Below are positions 8,338-18,179 of a stretch of DNA of 54,888 bases, piece by piece. Each line of letters starts with the position of its first letter. Positions within the stretch are counted from its first letter, which is position 1. The stretch is from Asanoa iriomotensis (GTDB lineage Bacteria > Actinomycetota > Actinomycetes > Mycobacteriales > Micromonosporaceae): the NCBI RefSeq assembly GCF_016862515.1, contig NZ_BONC01000054.1, positions 1 through 54,888 on the forward strand, written 5' to 3'. The notes under the pieces were generated by a model. It did no database searches. It was given only the letters and a program-made list of their open reading frames with translations, and had not been told where the DNA came from. Both the position numbers and the translations under genes were made by a program.

Positions 8338-8754
8338 ATGGAGGGCGTGCTGCCCGTGCCGCTCGCCCTTTCGTTGCGCGAAGCCGGTCTGCGCTGGAAA
8401 CCCGCGCCCGGCGACCGCTTCGCGATACCCGACCGCGACCTCGACGACGAGGTCTTCGTGCTCAGCAACATGGTCATCGCGGTGCACGAGCTGCCCGAGG
8501 GGCCGGTGATCGGCTTCAACGGCACGACCGAGTGGGCGATGGACGACGTCGAGCAGAGCGAGGCGATCTGGCTGCCGCGCGAGGACCAACTCCGCGATCT
8601 GCTCGGTGGGACGTTCCACATGCTGGAACACACGGGCACGGGTTATCGCGCGGAGCTGTCCGTCGCCGACCGCCGGCTCACCTTCGAGGCGGCCACGGCG
8701 GAGGAGGCGTACGGCGCCGCCCTGCTGGAGCTGATCCGTCTGGGGGTCGACTGA
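8338..8754 (+). CDS. Conserved-type hypothetical protein, 138 aa
   Basis: An acidic soluble protein starting MEGVLPVPLALSLREAGL, with no catalytic motif visible. Similar actinobacterial proteins are, from memory, sometimes labelled as pilus-assembly CpaE, but nothing in the sequence (no P-loop) supports that role. Its stop TGA overlaps the ATG of the following amidohydrolase by one base, so the two are co-translated. A second possible start, the GTG at 8347, has GGAGG too close to be convincing. Confidence 0.75.
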   Translation: MEGVLPVPLALSLREAGLRWKPAPGDRFAIPDRDLDDEVFVLSNMVIAVHELPEGPVIGFNGTTEWAMDDVEQSEAIWLPREDQLRDLLGGTFHMLEHTGTGYRAELSVADRRLTFEAATAEEAYGAALLELIRLGVD

Positions 8755-9947
8755 TGAATTTCCGGGAGTCCGCCGCGCACCTCGGCGACGAGCTGGTCGC
8801 GTTCCGCCGCGAGCTGCACCAGCGCCCCGAGGTCGGCCTGCACCTGCCGGAGACGCAGGCGGCGGTGCTGGCCGCGCTGGACGGGCTGCCGCTGGAGATC
8901 ACCACCGGGCGGGCGCTGAGCTCGGTGGTGGCGGTCCTGCGCTGCGCCGGCGGTGGGCAGTCGGTGTTGCTGCGCGGCGACATGGACGCGCTGCCGGTGA
9001 CCGAGCGGACCGATCTGCCGTACGCGTCGACGATCCCCGGCGCGATGCACGCCTGCGGCCACGACCTGCACACGGCCATCCTGGTCGGCGCGGCCCGGCT
9101 GCTGAGCGCCGTGCGCGACGAGCTGGCCGGCGACGTGATCTTCATGTTCCAGCCGGGCGAGGAGGGCCCGGGCGGCGCGGAGCCGATGCTCGCCGAAGGG
9201 CTGCTCTCGGCGGCCGGCGACCCGCCCGCGGCCGCGTACTGCCTGCATGTGTCCGCCGTCTTTCCCCGCGGGTTGTTCTTCGGCCGCCGTGGCGTGTTCG
9301 GCGCGGCACACGACACCGTCAAGGTGCGGGTGCGCGGCACCGGCGGGCACGGTTCGACGCCGTTCCGCGCCCGCGACCCGATCCCCGCGGCGTGCGAGAT
9401 GGTGCTGGCCCTGCAGACGATGGTGACCCGCGGGTTCGACGTGTTCGACCCGGTGGTGCTGACCGTCGGCCGGTTCCACGCGGGCACGGTCGACAACGTC
9501 ATCCCGGCGACGGCCGAGTTCGCGGCGTCGCTGCGCTCGTTCTCGACGCCGGCCCGGGAGAAGCTGGTCGAGCGCACGGCCGACGTGGTCCGCGGCATCG
9601 CCGGCGCACACGGGCTGGAGGTCGACGTGGACTTCGAGCGCGGCTACCCGGCGGTGGTCAACGACGTCGCGGAGGCGGAGTTCGCGGCGGCGACCGCGGC
9701 GCAGGTGTTCGGCGACCAGCGCTACCAGTGGCTGCGCAACCCGAAGACCGGCTCCGAGGACATGTCGTTCGTGCTGGAGAAGGTCCCCGGCGCGTACCTG
9801 AACCTGGGCGCCTGCCCGCCGGACCGCGACCCGGCCACGGCACCGAGCAACCACTCGGCGGAAGCCGTCTTCGACGACGCGGTGATCGCCGACGGCAGCG
9901 CCCTGCTCGCGGAGCTGGCTTTCCGGCGGCTAGCCGCGGGTCGGTAG
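8754..9947 (+). CDS. M20-family metallo-amidohydrolase, 397 aa
   Basis: This is a zinc amidohydrolase of the M20D group (hippurate hydrolase/N-acyl-amino-acid amidohydrolase). Metal and catalytic motifs include FRRELHQRPEVG near the N-terminus, GDMDALPV, the HACGHDLHTA metal-binding segment and QPGEEGPGGA with the general-base glutamate. A dimerisation domain (GTGGHGSTP) and the C-terminal metal ligand region (TGSEDMSF) follow. The expected reaction is removal of an acyl group from an amino acid or peptide; the exact substrate cannot be read from the sequence. Its 3' end overlaps adnB on the opposite strand by 18 bases. Confidence 0.9.
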   Translation: MNFRESAAHLGDELVAFRRELHQRPEVGLHLPETQAAVLAALDGLPLEITTGRALSSVVAVLRCAGGGQSVLLRGDMDALPVTERTDLPYASTIPGAMHACGHDLHTAILVGAARLLSAVRDELAGDVIFMFQPGEEGPGGAEPMLAEGLLSAAGDPPAAAYCLHVSAVFPRGLFFGRRGVFGAAHDTVKVRVRGTGGHGSTPFRARDPIPAACEMVLALQTMVTRGFDVFDPVVLTVGRFHAGTVDNVIPATAEFAASLRSFSTPAREKLVERTADVVRGIAGAHGLEVDVDFERGYPAVVNDVAEAEFAAATAAQVFGDQRYQWLRNPKTGSEDMSFVLEKVPGAYLNLGACPPDRDPATAPSNHSAEAVFDDAVIADGSALLAELAFRRLAAGR

Positions 9948-12900
9948 CGCCGTGACCAGAGCGGCCAGGCCCGCCGCGTCGAGCAGGTCGGCCGGGCGGA
10001 CGGTCTCGCCGTCGCGCACGTAGTGGAACGCCGCGCGGACCCGGTCGACCGGGACGCCGGCCAGGTCGGCCCAGGCCAGCCGGTAGGCGGCGAGCTGGAT
10101 CGCGGCCGCGCGCTCGTCGGCGCCGGTCGGGCGGCGGCCGGTCTTCCAGTCGACCACGTCGTAGCGGTCGCCCGGCTCCGCGAACACCGCGTCCATGCGG
10201 CCGCGCAGCACCACGCCGCCGACCGCCGTGGCGAACGGCACCTCGACCTCGACCGGGGTGCGGTCGGCCCACTCGCTGGCCAGGAACAGCTCCTGCAGCT
10301 CGGCGAGGGCCTCGTCGGGCGCGGCGTCCTCGTCGGCGGCACCTGGCAGCTCGTCGACGTCGAGCAGGCGGACCGCGCCGAACCGCTGCTCCAGCCACGT
10401 GTGGAAGGCGGTGCCCCGGCGGGCGTACGGGTCGGGCCGGGACGGCATCGGCCGGCGCAGCGAGCGGGCCAGCGCCTGCGGGTCGCGCTGCAGCAGCACG
10501 AGCTGCGAGACGGTCAGGTGGCCGGGCAGCACGACCTCGAGCGGGCCGGGCCCGCGGACCAACTGGTCGCGCTCGGCGAGCAGCAGGTCGACCTCGCGCC
10601 GCCAGCGGTCGGCATCGTCGGCGGCTTCCGGGTCGAGCAGGGCGTCCACTTCGGGGTCGGCCATCAGCCGCCGGACCAGGGTGGCGGCCTCGGTCATCGG
10701 GGGCCGGCGGGCGCCGAGGGGGTCGCCCGGCCACTCGGCGCGCGGCGTCTCGTCGACCATCGGGTTGGCCTCGCCGGCCGGCTCCGGCGCCCAGGCGTCG
10801 ACCTCGCCGCCGCCCGCCACGCAGGCGTCGTGCACCTCGACGAGGAACCGGGACGGGCCGCGGGGCCGCTTGACACCCTCGCCCCACCAGTAGCCCGAGC
10901 AGAGCAGCAGCCGGCGCGGCCGGGTCACCGCGACATAGGCCAGGCGCCGCTCCTCGCGCTCGTCGTGCGCCTTCCACTCGTCGTTGAACTCGGTCAGCGC
11001 GGCCATCACCTCGCGCTGGTCGCCGGTGTCGTCGAGCGGGAACCTGGGCAGCCCGCCGGCGTCGCCGCGCAGCGGGAACGGCAGCACGCCGAGGCCGTGC
11101 AGGTAGTGGTCGGAGGCGCGGGCCGTGCCGGGCCAGCCGCCGCGGGTCAGGCCGGCGACCGCGACCACGTCCCACTCGAGGCCCTTGGCCGCGTGCGCGG
11201 TGAGCACCTGGACCGCGCCCTCGACCACCTCGACCTCGCCCGGCTCCAGGCCGCGCTCCTCGTCCTCGGCCGCGGCGAGGTAGGCGAGGAAGCCGGGCAG
11301 CGCGCCGCCGTCGCTGTCGCGGGCGAACCGGGCCGCCACGTCGCCGAGCGCGTCGAGATGGCCGCGGGCCAGGCCGGCGTCGCCGCCCCGGCCGCCGGTG
11401 CCGGCGCGGACCGCGACCTCCACGTCGAGCCCGATCGTCCGCTCGACGTCGGCGATCAGATCGGGCAGCGGCTGGTCGATCCGGTAGCGGAGCAGGGCCA
11501 GCTCGTGCCCGTAGGCGCGTAGCCGGGCGAAGCCCTCGGCCGAGTAGAGCTGCGCCGGGCCGAGGTCGGCCAGCGCCTCGACCAGCGTCGCCTCGTCGAG
11601 CGCGTCCGCGACGACGGGATCCTCGCCCGGCTGGGCCAGATCGCGGCGCGCGGCCGCGATCGACCGGGCCCGGCGGTGCAGGGCCACCAGGTCGCGCGGG
11701 CCGATCCGCCAGCGGGCGCCGGTGAGCAGGCGCAGCAGCGAGGCGCCGTCGGTGGGGTCGGCGAGCACCCGCAGCGTGCAGACCACGTCGCGGACCTCGG
11801 GGGTGTCGAGCAGCCCGCCGAGGCCGACCACCTCGACCGGCAGGCCGCGCTCGCGGAGGGCGTTCTCGATGGCCGGGATCTGGCTGCGCACCCGGACCAG
11901 CACGGCGGTGGTCGGGCGGCGGTCCAGCGGGATGTGCTCGGGCAGCGCGTCCGGCATCCGGGCCGCGCCACGCCAGGCGCCGAGCAGGCTGTCGGCGATC
12001 CAGCCGGCCTCGTCGGCGACGGTCGGCAACAGCGCACAGTGGACGGTGGCCCGGCCGCGGATCGGCTCGTCGACGCTGTGCGCCGGTGCCAGCTCGGCGA
12101 CCTGCGCCCCGGCCGCGCGCAGCGGCGCGGAGAGCTGGTTGGCGATGCCGAGGATCTCGGGGCGGTTGCGCCAGCTCGTGGTCAGCGTCAGCGACCGGGC
12201 GGCCCGGCCGTCGGCGCGGGCGAACTCGTGCGGGAACCGCTCCAGGGTGCCGGCGCTGGCGCCGCGCCAGCCGTAGATGGACTGGCAGGGGTCGCCGACC
12301 GCGGTCACCGGGTGGCCGTCGCCGAACAGCGAGCGCAGCAGCACCACCTGGGCGTGGCTGGTGTCCTGGAACTCGTCGAGCAGCACGATCGGGTAACGGG
12401 CCCGCTCGATCGCGCCCACGTCCGGATGGTCGCGGGCCACCCGGGCCGCGCGGGCCATCTGGTCGCCGAAGTCCATCGCCTCGAAGTCGAGCTTGCGCTT
12501 CTCGAACGCGCGGACCATCGGCAGCAACGCGAGCCGGGCCTGCTGGGTGCCCAGTGCCTTCTTGACGTCCGCGTAGACCCGGCCCGGTCGGCCCTGTACC
12601 TCGGCGAAGAACCGGCCCGTCCAGCCGGCCAGCTCGTCGGGCGTGACCAGGTGCTCGGCCAGCTCGGCGGCCAGCGCTAGGACCGCGTCGGTGACCGTGC
12701 TGGCCGCCCGGTCGACGTCGGACATGTCGCCGTCGTAGTTGCGCACGATCAGGTCGACGATCTGCCAGCGGGACGCCTCGGTGAGCAGGCGGCTCGAGGG
12801 CTCGTAGCCCGAGCGCAGGCCGTGCTCGGTGACGACGCGGGCGGCGTACGAGTGGTAGGTCGAGATCGTCGCCTCGCCGGACAGGTCACCGGCCCGGCCG

Positions 12901-13238
12901 AGCCGGCGGACGAGCTGCCCGAGCCGCATCCGGACCCGGTGGGCCAGCTCGCCGGCCGCCTTGCGGGTGAAGGTCAGGCCGAGGATCTGGTCGGGCGTGG
13001 CGTAGCCGTTGGCGACGAGCCAGACCACCCGGGCCGCCATCGTCTCGGTCTTGCCGGAGCCCGCGCCGGCGACGACCAGCAACGGCTCGACCGGCGCGGC
13101 GATGATCGCGGACTGCTCGGGAGTCGGCGCGTACCGCATGCCGAGCAGCCGGGCCAGCTCGACGGGCGTGTAGCGGGGACCCGCCGAGGCCGCGCGACGC
13201 GGGGCCGGTGCGGCGGTGAACAACGACGGCTGTGTCAC
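9930..13238 (-). CDS. adnB: AdnB-like helicase-nuclease subunit, 1102 aa
   Basis: An N-terminal UvrD-type motor is fused to a C-terminal RecB-like nuclease. Walker A (GAGSGKT) is at residues 58-64 and Walker B is the canonical LLDEFQDTSHAQ. The C-terminal nuclease core has DVVDWKTGRRPT. In mycobacteria AdnAB resects double-strand breaks, and AdnB provides the lead motor. The GTG at 13238 overlaps the adnA stop by four bases (GTGA), giving coupled synthesis of the heterodimer. It is convergent with the M20 gene. Confidence 0.9.
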   Translation of the reverse strand: MTQPSLFTAAPAPRRAASAGPRYTPVELARLLGMRYAPTPEQSAIIAAPVEPLLVVAGAGSGKTETMAARVVWLVANGYATPDQILGLTFTRKAAGELAHRVRMRLGQLVRRLGRAGDLSGEATISTYHSYAARVVTEHGLRSGYEPSSRLLTEASRWQIVDLIVRNYDGDMSDVDRAASTVTDAVLALAAELAEHLVTPDELAGWTGRFFAEVQGRPGRVYADVKKALGTQQARLALLPMVRAFEKRKLDFEAMDFGDQMARAARVARDHPDVGAIERARYPIVLLDEFQDTSHAQVVLLRSLFGDGHPVTAVGDPCQSIYGWRGASAGTLERFPHEFARADGRAARSLTLTTSWRNRPEILGIANQLSAPLRAAGAQVAELAPAHSVDEPIRGRATVHCALLPTVADEAGWIADSLLGAWRGAARMPDALPEHIPLDRRPTTAVLVRVRSQIPAIENALRERGLPVEVVGLGGLLDTPEVRDVVCTLRVLADPTDGASLLRLLTGARWRIGPRDLVALHRRARSIAAARRDLAQPGEDPVVADALDEATLVEALADLGPAQLYSAEGFARLRAYGHELALLRYRIDQPLPDLIADVERTIGLDVEVAVRAGTGGRGGDAGLARGHLDALGDVAARFARDSDGGALPGFLAYLAAAEDEERGLEPGEVEVVEGAVQVLTAHAAKGLEWDVVAVAGLTRGGWPGTARASDHYLHGLGVLPFPLRGDAGGLPRFPLDDTGDQREVMAALTEFNDEWKAHDEREERRLAYVAVTRPRRLLLCSGYWWGEGVKRPRGPSRFLVEVHDACVAGGGEVDAWAPEPAGEANPMVDETPRAEWPGDPLGARRPPMTEAATLVRRLMADPEVDALLDPEAADDADRWRREVDLLLAERDQLVRGPGPLEVVLPGHLTVSQLVLLQRDPQALARSLRRPMPSRPDPYARRGTAFHTWLEQRFGAVRLLDVDELPGAADEDAAPDEALAELQELFLASEWADRTPVEVEVPFATAVGGVVLRGRMDAVFAEPGDRYDVVDWKTGRRPTGADERAAAIQLAAYRLAWADLAGVPVDRVRAAFHYVRDGETVRPADLLDAAGLAALVTALPTRG

Positions 13239-16200
13239 GACCGCGGCTCCACGACCTGGCGTCCCTTGCCCGAGATCGGGCAGCTCGTGCGCACCGGGCA
13301 GACCCGGCAGCGGCTGTTGGCGACCGCGTGGAACGTCGAAGCGGCCATCGTCTCGGCGGTGCGCCGCACGAGCGCCTGGGCCCAGCCCGGGTCGTCGTGC
13401 TCGGCCAGCGAGGGCTGCGCCTGCTCCTTGGCGGCCTTGGCGGTGGTGCCGAGTTGCAGCAGGGCGGCGCCGCCGGACTCGTCGCCGTGCGCGCCGAAGG
13501 CACCGGCCTGCACTGCCGCCTGGTAGGCCGCCAGCTGCGGGTGCTCGGCGAGGTCGTCGGCGGTCGAGGTGGTGCGCCCGGTCTTGAGGTCGACCACGAC
13601 CAGCCGCCCGTCGGCGTCGAGCTCGAGCCGGTCGACGCGGCCGCGCAGCTCGATGTCGTGCGCCGGGTCCTCGAGCCGCACCGCGAACTCCTGCTCGATC
13701 GCGAGCAGCCGGCGCGGGTTGGCGGCGAGCCAGACGAGCAGCTTGTCGACCATCGCCTCGGCCCGCTCGCGCTCGGGACCGGCCAGCCAGCGGGCGGCGA
13801 GGTCGATCGCGTCGAACCGGGCCGACACGTACTCGATCAGTCGTTCGCGGTCGGCCGCCGCGTCCTCGGCGAGCATCGCCGCCGCGTGCACGAGGTTGCC
13901 CACGCCCTGCGCGGCGGTCGCCGGCGCCGCGCCGCCGTGGCGTTCGAGCAGCCAGCGCAGGCTGCACCGCAGCGCGCTCTCCATGGTGGACGGTGTGACC
14001 CGGACGGTCTCGCCGGCCTCGGCGAGCGGGCGGTCGTCGGAGAGCGGTCGCAGGCCCCACCAGTCGTCGGGGTGCGCGCCCGGCACGCCGGCGGCGGCCA
14101 GGCGGGCCAGCTCACGCGCCGCCGCGTGCCGCCGGGTGGGTGTCGCCGCCGGGTCGGTCGCGGCGGTACGCAGCTCGGCCACCAGCGCGGGCAGCGTCAT
14201 CGCCCGGGGCGGTCGGGACAGCGGCAGGTCGTCGGTCTCTTCGCGGGGTGCCGCCGGCTCCGGCCCCGCGGGTGCGGCCTCGGGCCAGTCGTCCGGCCAG
14301 ATCACCCGGCCGTCCTCGTCGACCGGCAGGTCGTCGGGGTCGGGCGGCACGTCGTCGTCCGGCTCCGCGGGGGGCTCGTCGGGCTCCTCGCCTCCGCCGG
14401 GCCCGAGCAGCTCGTGCAGGAAGCGGCTGGGCTGCTCCTCGTGGTCGGCACCACCGACCGCCGACGAGTTGACCGCCGAGACCAGGAGCCGCCGGCGGGC
14501 CCGGGTGACCGCCACGTAGAACAGCCGGCGCTCCTCGTCGAGCAGCGCGGACGCCTGGCCGACCAGCGAGGCGGCGACCCCGGTCTCGTCGGCCCGCCCG
14601 GAGACCACGTCGACCAGCCGCTCCGAGCCCAGCAGCGTGCCGCGCAGCCGCAGGTCGGGCCAGACACCCTCCTGCACGCCGGCCACCGCCACCAGGTCCC
14701 ACTCGAGACCCTTGGCGGCGTGCGCGGTGAGCAGCCGGACCGCCTCACCCCGGTCGGCGCTCGGCGCGATCGTGTCGGCGGGCAGCTGCTGGCCCAGCAC
14801 GTGGTCGAGGAACACCTCGGTGCGCGCGCCGGGCAGCCGGTCGACGAACCGGGCCGCGGCGTCGAACAGCACGACGGCGGCGTCGAGGTCGCGGTCGGCC
14901 GCCGCGGCCCGCCAGCGCGGCCCGTTGTCGGGCTCACCGGTGGCGCGGCCGGCGCGGACGATCGCGCCGTACCAGCGGTCGCCCAGCCCGGTGGCCCGCC
15001 ACAGCGCCCAGAGCACGTCCTCGGCGGTGCTGGCCGGCTCGGCGGCCGCCTCCCGGGCGACGGCCAGCAGCCGGGCGACGGACTTGGCCGGCGCGGCCCA
15101 GCGCCGCTCGACCGCGGCCAGCTCGGCCGGGTCGCGCAGCGCGTCGACCAGCAGCTCGCCGGAGGGCCGCCGGTCGCCCGCGGCCAGCGCGAGCGTGCGC
15201 AGCCCCTGCCGCAGGCGCCGCTCGGCGAGCGGGTCGGCGCCACCCAGCGGCGAGTGCAGCAGCGCGACCGCCGCCTCCTCGTCGAGCCAGGCCGGCTCGA
15301 GCGCGCAGCGCAGCAGCAACAGCAGCGGCGCGACCGCGGGCTGCTGATGCAACGGCAGGTCTTCGGCGTGCACGACGGTCGGCACGCCGGACGAGTGCAA
15401 CGCTCGCTGCAGGGCCGGGAGCTGCAGCGTGGTGGAGCGCATCAGCACGGCCATCCGCGACCAGGGCACGCCGTCGAGCAGGTGCGCCTCGCGCAGCGCG
15501 TGCGCGAGGTAGGCGGCCTCGCTGGTGCGAGACCGGAAGGTGCGCACCTCGACCGTGCCCGGCGTCGCGTCGGGTGCGTGCAGCGCGCGGCGGTGGCTCA
15601 CCGGGCCGCGCAGGCGCCGCGCCACCCGACCGGTGGCGGCGAACAACGGCCCCGCCGAGCGGTAGTCGGTGCGCAGCGTCAAGGACCGCGCCACGGCACC
15701 GGACGCGGTGCGGAACCGGTGCGGGAAGGCGGTGACACCGCCGCGATCGGCACCGCGGAACGCGAACGTCGACGAGTCGGGGTCGGCGAACGCCACCAGC
15801 GGCAGGCCGCCACCGGCGACGCGGTGCAGCAGGTCGAGCTGGGCCGGGTCGGTGTCGGCCAGCTCGTCGACGTAGACGGCGTCGAGCCGGCCACGCTCGG
15901 CGGCGAGCAGCTCGGGGTCGTCGTCGAGCAGCCCGGTCGCGGCCCGCACCAGCTCGGCGGCGTCGTAGGCGACCGAACCCCGGGTGGTCACGTCACGCAG
16001 GGCCAGGACCGCGACGTATTCGCGCAGGAACCGGGCGGCGGCCGGCCAGTCGTCGCGGCCGAGCCGCTCGCCGAGCCGGGCGAGCTCGACGGGCCCGATC
16101 CCCCGCTCCGCGGCGCGCATCAGCAGGTCACGCAGCTGCTCGGCGAACGCCCGCGTGCGCAGGGCCGGCCGCAGGTGCTCGGGCCAGCCGATCGGGTCGT

Positions 16201-16657
16201 CGGCCTCGCCGTCGGGACCGACCACGCCGAGCAGCTCGCGGATCACCAGATCCTGCTCGGGCCCGGTGAGCAGCCGCGGCGACGGCTCGCCACGCAGGGC
16301 CGCGGCGCGGCGCAGGATGCCGAACGCGTACGCCGCGAAGGTCCGCACCAGCGGCTCGTGCACGACCCGCCCGTCGTCGCCGGCGACCCGCGCCTCGATC
16401 CGCTCCCGCAACGCGGTGGCGCCGCGCCGGCTGAAGGTGAGCACGAGCACCCGCTCGGGATCCACTCCGGACGCCACGCGTGCGGCGACGGCCTCGACGA
16501 GCGTGCTGGTCTTGCCGGTGCCGGGCCCGCCGAACACGAGCAAGGGCCCGTCGGTGTGCGCGACCACGTTGGCCTGCAAGGGGTCGAGCCGGTCACCCCG
16601 AGGCTCCTCCGGCGCGGGCGCCCGGCGAACCAGCCGGTACGCCTGCATGCCGCCCAT
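13235..16657 (-). CDS. adnA: AdnA-like helicase-nuclease subunit, 1140 aa
   Basis: This is the partner of AdnB in double-strand-break resection. An N-terminal P-loop (GGPGTGKT) starts a UvrD-like motor whose Walker B region reads VYVDELADTDPAQ, diverging from the usual DEFQD. This fits the known situation in which the AdnA motor is the weaker one. The C-terminal nuclease has VVVDLKTGRTTS and ends with a cysteine cluster (CRCRVCPVRTSC) typical of an AddB-type iron-sulfur nuclease. The start is uncertain: I chose the ATG at 16657, with an ATG at 16648 and a TTG at 16678 as alternatives, none with a clear Shine-Dalgarno sequence. Confidence 0.88.
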   Translation of the reverse strand: MGGMQAYRLVRRAPAPEEPRGDRLDPLQANVVAHTDGPLLVFGGPGTGKTSTLVEAVAARVASGVDPERVLVLTFSRRGATALRERIEARVAGDDGRVVHEPLVRTFAAYAFGILRRAAALRGEPSPRLLTGPEQDLVIRELLGVVGPDGEADDPIGWPEHLRPALRTRAFAEQLRDLLMRAAERGIGPVELARLGERLGRDDWPAAARFLREYVAVLALRDVTTRGSVAYDAAELVRAATGLLDDDPELLAAERGRLDAVYVDELADTDPAQLDLLHRVAGGGLPLVAFADPDSSTFAFRGADRGGVTAFPHRFRTASGAVARSLTLRTDYRSAGPLFAATGRVARRLRGPVSHRRALHAPDATPGTVEVRTFRSRTSEAAYLAHALREAHLLDGVPWSRMAVLMRSTTLQLPALQRALHSSGVPTVVHAEDLPLHQQPAVAPLLLLLRCALEPAWLDEEAAVALLHSPLGGADPLAERRLRQGLRTLALAAGDRRPSGELLVDALRDPAELAAVERRWAAPAKSVARLLAVAREAAAEPASTAEDVLWALWRATGLGDRWYGAIVRAGRATGEPDNGPRWRAAAADRDLDAAVVLFDAAARFVDRLPGARTEVFLDHVLGQQLPADTIAPSADRGEAVRLLTAHAAKGLEWDLVAVAGVQEGVWPDLRLRGTLLGSERLVDVVSGRADETGVAASLVGQASALLDEERRLFYVAVTRARRRLLVSAVNSSAVGGADHEEQPSRFLHELLGPGGGEEPDEPPAEPDDDVPPDPDDLPVDEDGRVIWPDDWPEAAPAGPEPAAPREETDDLPLSRPPRAMTLPALVAELRTAATDPAATPTRRHAAARELARLAAAGVPGAHPDDWWGLRPLSDDRPLAEAGETVRVTPSTMESALRCSLRWLLERHGGAAPATAAQGVGNLVHAAAMLAEDAAADRERLIEYVSARFDAIDLAARWLAGPERERAEAMVDKLLVWLAANPRRLLAIEQEFAVRLEDPAHDIELRGRVDRLELDADGRLVVVDLKTGRTTSTADDLAEHPQLAAYQAAVQAGAFGAHGDESGGAALLQLGTTAKAAKEQAQPSLAEHDDPGWAQALVRRTAETMAASTFHAVANSRCRVCPVRTSCPISGKGRQVVEPRS

Positions 16658-16745
16658 CGAACCACGAGGGCCCGACAACCCACACAGGCACCACCAGTCA
16701 CCCTGGACGGTCCATGCTGGCGAGTTTCATTTGGGCGGGTAGAAA

Positions 16746-16769
16746 TAAACTTTGAAGCGAGATAGTTTA
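16746..16769. promoter_or_regulatory. AT-rich inverted repeat before the fic remnant
   Basis: TAAACT (16746-16751) and AGTTTA (16764-16769) form an inverted repeat with a 12-base spacer in an unusually AT-rich stretch between adnA and the fic remnant. It looks like a repressor operator or promoter island; no bound factor can be named. Confidence 0.35.
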
Positions 16770-16773
16770 ATTT

Positions 16774-17642
16774 GTGCTCGCGGACGCCTTCGAATCATCC
16801 CCTGTTGGGGAGCTCGTCCGGATTAGCGGTTGGGATCCGCGCTACGACGAGCAGTACGAACACGTCGCCTTCCTTCCGCGCCCCTGCTCGAGAGTCTTCA
16901 ACGCGTCCTCGTACGCGGAACGCGCGCGGAGACCGGCGAAGCCGGGCGGATCCGCACCACCCAGGTGTTCATCGGCACGGGCGGCGGCCGGGTCACCGAG
17001 GCGCGGTTCGTGCCGCCGCCACCCGGTGACCAACTGCGTGCGGGCGTAGACGCCTGGGCGGAGTGGATAAACCAGAGCGACAGCTACCCGCTCATCATCA
17101 AAATGGCTCTCGGCCACTACCAGTTCGAGACGTTGCACCCCTTCAACGACGGCAACGGCCGTCTTGGCAGGCTGGTCTGCGTTCTACAGCTCGCCAGGGC
17201 CAAAGAGCTGCGATTTCCGCTGCTGAACCTGTCTCCCTGGCTGGAGCGCCGACGCCGCGAGTATCAGGATCACCTGCTTCAGTGCAGCGTCACCGGCGAG
17301 TTCGACGCGTGGATCCGCTTCTTCAGCGAAGCCGCGCGAGCCCAGGCAACCCGCGCGGTGGCGAAGATCGAGGCACTCCACGACTGGCGCGACCACGCGT
17401 TGGCGCTCATCCGGGGTTCCGGCGCGTCGGGGCGGCTCATCTCCGCGATCACCGAGGATTTGATCGGCTACCCCCTGCTGACGCCGAAGACCGCTGCCAA
17501 CAGATACGACGCGACCTATCCAGGCGCCAACAAGGCCATCGACCGCCTGGTGCAACTCGGCATCCTGCGCGAACGCACAGGCCGCCGGTACGGTCGCGTG
17601 TTCGCCGCTCCGGAGGTGCTCCGCATCATCGAGTCGGACTAG
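16774..17642 (+). pseudogene. Fic-family protein gene with internal deletion and frameshift
   Basis: The C-terminal 270 codons encode a good Fic domain with HPFNDGNGRLGR (the HPFx[D/E]GNGRxxR catalytic motif) and a winged-helix tail. A typical Fic N-terminal segment (ELVRISGWDPRYDEQYEHVAFLP) lies upstream in a different frame from the GTG at 16774. Between them about 90 residues usual for this family are missing. These include the stretch that carries the inhibitory (S/T)xxxE(G/N) helix. The junction is at about 16876-16890. Translation from an ATG at 16830 would give a Fic core with an unrelated N-terminus. It is probably a decayed AMP-transferase, though residual activity cannot be excluded. 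Confidence 0.75.
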
Positions 17643-18175
17643 CGGGGCAGGGCGGCCAGGGCGGTTTCGACGGTGGGCACGACGGTCAGGTGGTCCAGTG
17701 CCTCGCGGCGGACGAAGCCCGTCGGGGCCAGGGTGTTCAGCCAGGTCAGCAGGTCCGTGTAGAAGCCGTCCGTGTTGAGCAGGACCACTGGTTTGTCGTG
17801 GGTGCGCAGCGCGGCCGTGGTCCAGACCTCGAAGAGCTCGTCCAGCGTGCCGATCCCACCCGGGAGGGTGAGGAACGCGTCCGACTTTTCGATCATCAGG
17901 TTCTTGCGGCTGGCCAGGCCGTCGGTGATGACCAGCTCGCCGGCCTTGGTGTCGGCGACCTCCCGGTCCACCAGCGACTGCGGGATGATGCCGATCGTGT
18001 GGCCGCCGGCGCTGCGGGCACCCTCGGCGACCGCCCCCATCATGCCGGCCCGGCCGCCGCCCGAGACCAGCACGTGGCCCTGGCGGGCCAGTGCCACGCC
18101 GACCTCCCACGCGAGGTCGGTCCAGCGTCGGTCCAGCGTCTGCGACGAGGCGCAGAACACGCAGATGGCGGCCAC
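17639..18175 (-). CDS. LOG-family phosphoribohydrolase-like protein, 178 aa
   Basis: This is a lysine-decarboxylase-like Rossmann protein of the LOG (TIGR00730) family, which releases free bases from (cytokinin-type) nucleoside 5'-monophosphates. The diagnostic SGGGRAGMMGA and PGGIGTLDE motifs are present, as is the SRKNLMIE segment. The GTG at 18175 lies 4 bases after the stop of the second LOG gene, so the two form an operon. Its 3' end overlaps the fic remnant by four bases on the opposite strand. Confidence 0.88.
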   Translation of the reverse strand: MAAICVFCASSQTLDRRWTDLAWEVGVALARQGHVLVSGGGRAGMMGAVAEGARSAGGHTIGIIPQSLVDREVADTKAGELVITDGLASRKNLMIEKSDAFLTLPGGIGTLDELFEVWTTAALRTHDKPVVLLNTDGFYTDLLTWLNTLAPTGFVRREALDHLTVVPTVETALAALPR

Positions 18176-18179
18176 GTGC

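Noticed and set aside
13232-16765. An 1177-codon open frame on the plus strand
   Set aside because: Shadow of adnA; repetitive composition and no domain.
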